This document shows, piece by piece, positions 33,662 to 38,967 of a stretch of 38,967 nucleotides of DNA (within the stretch, counting starts at the first letter, position 1; each line of letters begins with the position of its first letter). The DNA is from an uncultured Clostridium sp. (lineage in GTDB: Bacteria; Bacillota; Clostridia; TANB77; CAG-508): positions 1 to 38,967 of the forward strand of contig CAMMDS010000014.1 in NCBI GenBank assembly GCA_946495655.1, in the 5' to 3' direction. Position numbers and translations under genes: made by a program. The notes below the pieces were generated by a model. It did no database searches and had not been told where the DNA came from. It saw only the letters and a list, made by a program, of their open reading frames with translations.

Positions 33662-35299
33662 ATGAAATCTTATTGGATAAAGAGTATTGAAGAAAAGGAT
33701 AGAATAAAGTTTGAAAAACTGGAAGAAAATATTAAGACAGATGTATGTATAATAGGTGGTGGACTTACAGGTTTATCCACTGCATATAATTTAAGTAAAT
33801 ATAAAATAAGAACAGTATTAATAGAAAAAGATGAAATTTGCAAACAGACTAGTGGAAATAGTACTGCTAAAATAACAAGTCAACATGGATTGATTTATAA
33901 ATATTTAATAGATTCAAAGGGTAGAGAATTTGCAAGAAAGTATTATGAAGCAAATGAAAAGGCAATAAATAATATAAAAAATATTATTGACAAAGAAAAG
34001 ATAGATTGCGAGTTTGAATATCAACCATCTTATGTATTTACACAAAGTATACAAGAAGTAGAAAAAATAAAGGATGAAGTAGAAGCAATAAAAAGCTTTG
34101 GAGGAAAAGCAAAACTAATAGAAGCACCAGATATTCAAATAAATAAATTAAAATGTGAAGAACTTGTGGAAAAAAGCAACGAGAAATTAAAAATAGATGT
34201 AGATAATATTGAAAAAGAGAACCTAAATTTAGAAAGAAATCTTGTAAAAGAAAGAATGAAACAAATACTTCCAATTAAAGCAATTGCAGGTGTTGAATTT
34301 GAAAAGCAAGCACAATTTAATCCATATAAATATGGAATAGGATTGGCAAAAATATGTAGTGATTCTGGTGTGAAAATATATGAACATACTAAAGCAATAG
34401 ATGTAGATACAGAAGATGAGGATGAGTATTATGTGATAACTCTAGAGAATGGATGTAAAATAAAAACTAAATATTTAGTAATTGCAACAAAATACCCAAT
34501 AGTAAATATTCCAGGCTTCTATTTTATAAAAATGTATCAATCTACAAGCTATGCAATTGCAATGAAAACAAAGCAAAGACTGTTTGATGGAATGTATATT
34601 AATTCAGAAGAACCAACTATATCTTTAAGAACAACTAAATATGGAGACGAATACCTACTTATAGTTGTAGGATCAGACCATAAAACCGGAGCAGAAATAG
34701 ATTTAAGTAACTCTTATCGCTATTTGGAAGAAATTGCAAGAAATTTATGCACAGAGGGAAAAATTAAATATTATTGGAATACAGAGGATTGTATTACATT
34801 GGATAAAATACCATATATTGGTCAATATTCGAAAATGTGGGATAATGCTTATGTTGCCACAGGATTTAATAAATGGGGCATTACGACTTCAAACATAGCA
34901 GCAGAAATCATAACTAATAAAATATTAGGCGAAGAAAGTGATTATGAAGAAATATTTAAATCTACAAGACTTGAACCAATAAAAAATATAAAAGAAGTAA
35001 CTAATATAGTAAAAGAAAGTGTTAACTCTCTAGTTATAAAAAAATTAGAAATACCGCAAGAAGAAGCAAATCAAATACAAAATGATGAAGGGAAAATTGT
35101 AGAAGTTAATGGACAAAAAATAGGTATTTATAAAGATAAAGAAGGAGTAGTATACAAAGTAAATCCAGTTTGTAAACATTTAGGATGTGAGCTTTCATGG
35201 AATAATTTAGAAAAAACATGGGACTGCCCATGTCATGGATCAAGATATGATTATAAAGGAAATTTAATTTATGGCCCAAGTGTAAAGGGACTTGACTAA
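33662..35299 (+). CDS. FAD-dependent oxidoreductase fused to a Rieske [2Fe-2S] domain (YhfW-like)
   Basis: 545 aa. An N-terminal DAO-type FAD domain carries VCIIGGGLTGLSTAYNLSKY (about 28-47) and the QTSGNSTAKITSQHG segment typical of this family. Residues about 450-545 are a Rieske domain with the two ligand pairs CKH (about 505) and CPCH (about 522-525), then GSRYDYKGNLIYGPS. The domain order matches Bacillus YhfW. Between the FAD halves lies a Lys/Glu-rich insertion (about 165-200). It presumably oxidises an amino-acid-like or other small substrate and passes electrons to the Rieske centre; the substrate is unknown. The C-terminus ends right after the Rieske GPS motif, a little short. An AGGAG SD precedes the ATG. 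Confidence 0.88.
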   Translation: MKSYWIKSIEEKDRIKFEKLEENIKTDVCIIGGGLTGLSTAYNLSKYKIRTVLIEKDEICKQTSGNSTAKITSQHGLIYKYLIDSKGREFARKYYEANEKAINNIKNIIDKEKIDCEFEYQPSYVFTQSIQEVEKIKDEVEAIKSFGGKAKLIEAPDIQINKLKCEELVEKSNEKLKIDVDNIEKENLNLERNLVKERMKQILPIKAIAGVEFEKQAQFNPYKYGIGLAKICSDSGVKIYEHTKAIDVDTEDEDEYYVITLENGCKIKTKYLVIATKYPIVNIPGFYFIKMYQSTSYAIAMKTKQRLFDGMYINSEEPTISLRTTKYGDEYLLIVVGSDHKTGAEIDLSNSYRYLEEIARNLCTEGKIKYYWNTEDCITLDKIPYIGQYSKMWDNAYVATGFNKWGITTSNIAAEIITNKILGEESDYEEIFKSTRLEPIKNIKEVTNIVKESVNSLVIKKLEIPQEEANQIQNDEGKIVEVNGQKIGIYKDKEGVVYKVNPVCKHLGCELSWNNLEKTWDCPCHGSRYDYKGNLIYGPSVKGLD

Positions 35300-35304
35300 A
35301 AAAC

Positions 35305-35471
35305 ATAATAAGAAAGGCATTTCGCAGGGCTAGTCTCTGAAGCAACGGCGAAATACATGTCCTCGCTTTGCTCGGACGGCCCAAGGAAGCCTAACCTTGT
35401 TGTATAGGAAAAATCGCTAAAAGCACTAAAATATCAAAGAATAAGTCGATTTTTTCTATACAATAAAATAA
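35305..35471 (-). repeat. Dispersed structured repeat, copy B
   Basis: Reverse-complement counterpart of 8941-9060, longer by about 47 bp. Most of the extra length is in the loop of the first hairpin (arms TTGTATAGAAAAAATCG and CGATTTTTCCTATACAA) and in the segment after the third hairpin. The conserved block ACAACAAGGTTAGGCTTCCT, the CCTTG/CAAGG mini-stem, and a hairpin GTCC-GAGCAAAGCGA-GGAC follow. It starts 5 nt after the Rieske gene stop codon. Confidence 0.75.
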
Positions 35472-35494
35472 GGACTTCTCGATAGAAGTCCTTT
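35471..35494 (+). terminator. Terminator downstream of the Rieske gene
   Basis: AGGACTTCT and AGAAGTCCT pair perfectly around CGAT, followed by TT. It lies at the outer end of repeat copy B and would end plus-strand transcripts. Confidence 0.75.
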
Positions 35495-35586
35495 AATAAT
35501 ATTAGAAACCTATAACTATTATACTTATAGTAATTAACTTGTTTATATAACTTTACAAAAAATAGGAAAAATAAATATTTATTATA

Positions 35587-35615
35587 TTGAAAAATAATTT
35601 TTGATATAGTATAAT
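35587..35615 (+). promoter_or_regulatory. Promoter of the DUF3006-like gene
   Basis: TTGAAA and a perfect TATAAT are 17 nt apart. The implied leader is about 115 nt before the start codon. I see no known riboswitch in it. Together with repeat copy B, this accounts for the 437-nt gene-free stretch 35300-35736. Confidence 0.68.
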
Positions 35616-35736
35616 ATGAATCGTATTTTAATTATAATAATTGATTTCATAAAAATTATTTTTAATTCAAAATTTTATTGTCTTATCTATAAAAAATCCA
35701 TCACAAATTTAAAAATTAATTTAAAGGAGGAATTCT

Positions 35737-36426
35737 ATGAGCTTAGAATTTTTTAATAATTTAAAACAAAATCTTGAAAAGAATGATACTCTGTCGAAAT
35801 TGGTAGATGGAGTAACAGATTTTATAGGAGAACTATCTGAAGCATTGCAAAATGTAGATAATAAAAATGATATAGATATTGTTACACAAATAGCATCAGA
35901 AAACAAACTAAGTATTGCATCAGAGAATGAAATAAATAAAGTAAGGATAGAAGTATTAAATGAATTTGCTAATAATACTAAAGATGAGGAAAAACTTTAT
36001 TTTGTATTTAATAAAGTTAATGGAGAAGAAAATTATAGAGTATGGGAAATGAAAGATAATAAACGCATACAGACAGAAGTAAATAAAAAGGATTTACCGT
36101 TAGATGCGAAAGTAAATAGTGTTATGAGAATGGAAGAAGGAAAATTGGTAGTTGATAAAGAAACTACAGGCAAGGTTTTAAATGAAATTACTGAAAGAGC
36201 AAAAGAAATAATAGATAAACAAAATAAAAAGATAGAAGATTATAAAAAAGATGGACATACATATCTTGTAACAGAAGACATAAAAGGAAGAGTTTTTTTA
36301 TGGGACTCAACAGAAAAATCTAAATATGAAATCGAAGATGTTAATTTTCCAGAGGAATTAAAAGAAAAAGCAAAAGAAGGAAATAGCTTTTTATATCAAA
36401 ATGGGAAATACACATATATTTCATAG
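35737..36426 (+). CDS. Protein with one clear and one partial DUF3006-like repeat
   Basis: A 229-aa soluble, highly charged protein. Residues 1-75 are a helical N-terminus with no family I recognise. Residues about 82-160 resemble a DUF3006 unit: YFVFNKVNGEENYRVWEMKD, KKDLPLDAKVNSVMRMEEGK, then VVDKETTGKVLNEITERAKE. Residues about 170-229 look like a second, shorter unit (YLVTEDIKGRVFLWDSTEKS, then FPEELKEKAKEGNSFLYQNG). DUF3006 is a small domain of unknown function. A strong AAAGGAGG SD precedes the ATG. It is convergent with the nuclease gene. Function unknown; the domain call is by eye. Confidence 0.6.
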   Translation: MSLEFFNNLKQNLEKNDTLSKLVDGVTDFIGELSEALQNVDNKNDIDIVTQIASENKLSIASENEINKVRIEVLNEFANNTKDEEKLYFVFNKVNGEENYRVWEMKDNKRIQTEVNKKDLPLDAKVNSVMRMEEGKLVVDKETTGKVLNEITERAKEIIDKQNKKIEDYKKDGHTYLVTEDIKGRVFLWDSTEKSKYEIEDVNFPEELKEKAKEGNSFLYQNGKYTYIS

Positions 36427-36450
36427 ATAAATTATAACTAAAAAACATGT

Positions 36451-36475
36451 AAAAAGCCGCATATTTTATGCAGCT
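36451..36475 (-). terminator. Terminator built into the end of the nuclease gene
   Basis: On the minus strand AGCTGCAT pairs with ATGCGGCT, followed by TTTTT. The upstream arm overlaps the last codons and the TAA stop of the nuclease gene. Confidence 0.8.
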
Positions 36476-37242
36476 ACTTCACTATTACCTGTTTTATAAT
36501 CTATTTCTATACCAGGCTGGACATTATAACAATAAATATTAAAGCAAATTCCTTTTCCATTATCCTCTATTGATTCTGCCTCAATTTGCACCCCACTAGC
36601 TACTAAGTTATCATTTTCATAAATAGGAGTAACTCTATATAAAACATGATTATTTGTTTCTTTAATATATTCAGCAACATCATTTTCAAAAGGAAGCATT
36701 CCCTCTGTATTCATATACCTTGTACCTGTGATAAGGTTCTTTTCGTTAGCATTTTCATTGCTTAATTGATATCCAATTAAATGACATCTATTATATAAAT
36801 AACCACCGTCAACTGTTTCATATTTTTTATTTATCCATCCAGAAGGCTCTATGCTAGATATGCTTTCTCTTTCATCATCAGAAGATGGCATCGTATCAAT
36901 ACTTAGGCAAGCAAATGCCACACCACATCTTCCTAAAGAATCTAAATCACTATAGATTTCAAAAGATTCAGCTTTATAATCACTTTCTTCAAATTCAGGC
37001 ATATTATTATTTAAAACTACATATGGATTATTTTGATAATCAGGAATACTGTTTAGATCAAAAGAACTAGAATAAGAGATGTTACTAGAACTTAAAGAAA
37101 CAGTATTTTCACTAAGATTTAAAGTATTATCAATATATTCTTGGATGTTAGGATTTAAATATCCTATTATACCAATACATATAATAACAATCAAAGTAAA
37201 TAATAAATTTCGAATATTTTTCTTACTTTTTTTTCTACTCAT
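36466..37242 (-). CDS. Membrane-anchored or secreted DNA/RNA non-specific endonuclease
   Basis: 258 aa. A basic start (MSRKKSKKNIR), one membrane helix or uncleaved signal (about 12-30) and a Ser-rich linker are followed by a nuclease domain of the NUC1/EndA type (about 65-250). The active-site region reads GGYLYNRCHLIGYQLSNENA (His near 154), followed by EKNLITGTRYMNTEGMLPFE with the metal-binding Asn, a well-known pattern in Firmicute DNA-entry nucleases. It would cut extracellular DNA or RNA, for nutrient use or competence-linked uptake. No competence genes are near. A GAGGGA SD precedes the ATG. Confidence 0.87.
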   Translation of the reverse strand: MSRKKSKKNIRNLLFTLIVIICIGIIGYLNPNIQEYIDNTLNLSENTVSLSSSNISYSSSFDLNSIPDYQNNPYVVLNNNMPEFEESDYKAESFEIYSDLDSLGRCGVAFACLSIDTMPSSDDERESISSIEPSGWINKKYETVDGGYLYNRCHLIGYQLSNENANEKNLITGTRYMNTEGMLPFENDVAEYIKETNNHVLYRVTPIYENDNLVASGVQIEAESIEDNGKGICFNIYCYNVQPGIEIDYKTGNSEVAA

Positions 37243-37337
37243 ACAATCCCTCTTTTGTACAAAATATTATATATATTAAATAAAATATCATAAAATTTAA
37301 TATAATTCAATATAATAAAAATTCAACTATTAAATAA

Positions 37338-37367
37338 TAAAAATCGTTACTTTCTATAGTAACGATT
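37338..37367 (-). terminator. Terminator of tRNA-Arg
   Basis: On the minus strand AATCGTTACT pairs with AGTAACGATT around 6 nt and is followed by TTTTATTATTT. It begins 9 nt after the tRNA CCA end. Confidence 0.82.
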
Positions 37368-37375
37368 ATGAGTTT

Positions 37376-37452
<77 letters not shown>

Positions 37453-37512
37453 AAAACTATATACTATTATACTTTTAAACAAAAAAAAATTCAATAGAAA
37501 ATCAAAAAAAAC

Positions 37513-37541
37513 TTGCAAAATAGAAAAAAATATGGTATTAT
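37513..37541 (+). promoter_or_regulatory. Promoter of tRNA-Pro
   Basis: TTGCAA and TATTAT boxes are separated by 17 nt, about 19 nt before the mature tRNA. Confidence 0.7.
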
Positions 37542-37559
37542 ATATAGCGTCAGTTAAAA

Positions 37560-37635
37560 CGAGGTGTGGCTCAGTTGGTAGAGCGCGTGGTTTGGGACCA
37601 TGAGGCCGCAGGTTCGATCCCTGTCACCTCGACCA
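37560..37635 (+). tRNA. tRNA-Pro (anticodon TGG), likely integration site
   Basis: A 76-nt cloverleaf with encoded CCA. The acceptor stem is CGAGGTG/CACCTCG, the anticodon loop TTTGGGA, and the T arm AGGTTCGATCCCT. Integrase targets are often the 3' half of a tRNA gene. A RepA-type element gene starts 260 nt downstream, so the 3' end of this gene may be an attL core. The matching attR would lie beyond the window. Confidence 0.95.
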
Positions 37636-37680
37636 TACGATAGCAATTTTGAGGGAACTCAAGAAAATTGCAAAAGTCTG

Positions 37681-37720
37681 AAAGAGTATTAATCAATGGA
37701 TTTTGGTTAATACTCTTTTT
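37681..37720 (+). terminator. Terminator of tRNA-Pro
   Basis: AGAGTATTAA (37683-37692) pairs with TTAATACTCT, then T6. Together with the iteron-like repeats this accounts for most of the 260 nt before repA. Confidence 0.85.
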
Positions 37721-37748
37721 CTATGCAGTTCTCAAAAATTCTATAAAA

Positions 37749-37824
37749 AGTTCTAAAATAGTTCTAAAATTTATGTTTTAAAAAATTTTTAGGTATATAA
37801 AAAATGTTTTAAAAAGTTTTAAAA
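37749..37824 (+). repeat. Iteron-like 10-bp repeats upstream of repA
   Basis: Five copies of (A/T)GTT(C/T)TAAAA lie at 37749, 37760, 37774, 37805 and 37815, all in the same orientation, in the AT-rich leader of the RepA-type gene. A sixth imperfect copy, AGTTCTCAAA, lies just upstream. They could be binding sites for the initiator. AT-rich background makes chance similarity possible for the weaker copies. Confidence 0.5.
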
Positions 37825-37895
37825 AACTTCATAGAACTTAAATTATGCTCTTTCATCAAAATCAAAGACAATAAAAGTCTTGGAAAGGATGAAAG

Positions 37896-38843
37896 ATGAA
37901 CGAAATAGATTTTTATAAAATAAATGAAACATTGAATAATAAATATTATCAAATACCACAAGAGTTATTTGTTAATAGATTATATAAAGAAAATTTAAAT
38001 TCAGATAGTAAAATATTATATGCTTTTCTACTTGATAGATTATCTTTATCACAAAAAAATCATTGGTTTGATAAAGAAGGTAGAGTTTATTTAATATTCA
38101 CAAGAGAAGAAGTACAAAACAAACTTTGCTTATGCGAAAAGACAGTTACAAAAGCATTTAAACAATTAGCAGAAGTAAATTTAATTGCAGAAAAAAGACA
38201 AGGGCTAGGAAAACCTAATTTAATTTATGTTGGTAAAATCCAGCACGAAAATATAAAGAATTTTGTAGATACGGAAAATCTACAAGTCTTGAACAGTAAA
38301 AATTACGGTTTTGCAGAAGTAGAAAATACAATTCTTGATATGGAAAAATTACCTACAATCAATCCTAATAATATCAAAACTAATATAATCAATACTGAAT
38401 CTATCAATCCTCAAAGTAATGAAGAAAGTATTTCATTAAATGATGTAAAAGAAAAATGTAAATTAAATGAATTTGCAACAGAAGAAAAGTCAATATTAGA
38501 AGATGTTATAGATAGATTATATTATGCAGATAGCTTAAAAGTAGGAAATGTAATAATAACTAATTCAAAAATATTATCAAAAATTTCATTAATTAATAAA
38601 AATAACTTAATTCAATTATTAGATATTGCTAGAAATAATAATAGTATTAAAAATATAACAAATTATTTAGTGATTTGTTTATATAATAATTTGGGTAATT
38701 CTAATATAAATATAGCGACAAGTAATCTAGCAGATAATAAAACTACTATATATAATCGTGATTATGAAAGAAAATATCCAGATGGATTTTTCGATAGCCT
38801 ATATGCTAACTTTGCTGGCGAAAGTGCAGTAGCACCTTCATAG
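37896..38843 (+). CDS. RepA_N-type replication initiator of a mobile element
   Basis: A 315-aa protein. The N-terminal ~120 residues match the RepA_N domain: YYQIPQELFVNRLYKENLNS, SKILYAFLLDRLSLSQKNHW, DKEGRVYLIFTREEVQNKLC, and then KTVTKAFKQLAEVNLIAEKR and GKPNLIYVGK. The C-terminal part (about 190-310) resembles the DUF6017 region that follows RepA_N in clostridial integrative elements. Such proteins start replication of plasmids and of excised conjugative elements. An AAAGGATG SD precedes the ATG. It is the first gene after tRNA-Pro and probably belongs to an element that continues past the window. Confidence 0.85.
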   Translation: MNEIDFYKINETLNNKYYQIPQELFVNRLYKENLNSDSKILYAFLLDRLSLSQKNHWFDKEGRVYLIFTREEVQNKLCLCEKTVTKAFKQLAEVNLIAEKRQGLGKPNLIYVGKIQHENIKNFVDTENLQVLNSKNYGFAEVENTILDMEKLPTINPNNIKTNIINTESINPQSNEESISLNDVKEKCKLNEFATEEKSILEDVIDRLYYADSLKVGNVIITNSKILSKISLINKNNLIQLLDIARNNNSIKNITNYLVICLYNNLGNSNINIATSNLADNKTTIYNRDYERKYPDGFFDSLYANFAGESAVAPS

Positions 38844-38859
38844 AATTTTGCTCTGATAT

Positions 38860-38959
38860 GAAGTTGCAAGAGATACTTTAAAATGCAACTTCACTATATT
38901 TTATAATGGCAATAGCCTTTATAAAATATAGCCTAAAAAATGCTTTAGCAGTTTTTAGG
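38860..38959 (+). repeat. Three consecutive strong hairpins after repA
   Basis: Hairpin 1 pairs GAAGTTGCA (38860-38868) with TGCAACTTC (38884-38892). Hairpin 2 pairs a perfect 13-bp arm (38894-38906) with 38919-38931, extended by GGC/GCC near the loop. Hairpin 3 pairs CCTAAAAA-TGCT with AGCA-TTTTTAGG (38932-38959). They almost touch one another. They may be terminators, an origin-like structured region or a site for element processing. Confidence 0.75.
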
Positions 38960-38967
38960 AAAACCCC

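Overview
The window is AT-rich throughout. It has clean Shine-Dalgarno (SD) sites, a Clostridia-type gene set (DnaD/DnaI-like loader pair, Tex, CorA, YhfW-like Rieske oxidoreductase, DUF4173, DUF2975-XRE) and a C-A-T-C-A-T-R NRPS of the kind known from gut Clostridia. I read it as the chromosome of a low-GC Clostridia (Firmicutes) bacterium, probably gut-associated. Species cannot be told from this sequence.

Layout. (1) 1-5935, minus strand: a compact operon encoding type IV secretion-like parts (VirD4/TraG ATPase, VirB2/TrbC-like pilin, VirB6/TrbL-like membrane protein, PrgI/VirB3-like protein), perhaps led by a 51-aa membrane peptide. It is followed by the DnaD-like and DnaC/DnaI-like replication genes, which have their own promoter. 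No VirB4 ATPase or relaxase is present. (2) 6024-7700: a DUF1858 gene, then a tRNA cluster Lys(TTT)-Glu(TTC)-Thr(TGT). The tRNA-Thr gene is split in its anticodon loop by a 238-nt group I intron. An SDR dehydrogenase follows. (3) 7746-17509: CBM-like protein, LexA-fold regulator lacking the catalytic lysine, VanW protein, small membrane protein, tRNA-Lys(CTT), CorA, ABC-F protein, DUF4190-like protein, Tex. (4) 17557-20531: sensor kinase plus a response regulator/HD-GYP gene broken by one extra base. (5) 20607-29922: a 2467-aa NRPS ending in a thioester reductase, divergent from an acyl-CoA/AMP ligase. Together they suggest an N-acyl dipeptide aldehyde or pyrazinone pathway. (6) 30023-37242: HtrA protease, DUF4173, DUF2975 and XRE operon, FAD/Rieske oxidoreductase, DUF3006-like protein, DNA/RNA nuclease. 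(7) 37376-38967: tRNA-Arg, tRNA-Pro, then a RepA_N-type initiator with iteron-like repeats and strong hairpins, probably the left edge of an integrative element.

Several repeat families lie between genes: near-identical 31-bp GGGGACAG palindromes that supply the stop codons of two genes, a 160-bp MITE-like element with perfect 17-bp terminal inverted repeats, and two copies of a structured repeat of about 120-170 bp. The strongest candidates for something unusual are the tRNA-Thr group I intron and the VirB4-less secretion-like operon beside the helicase-loading genes.
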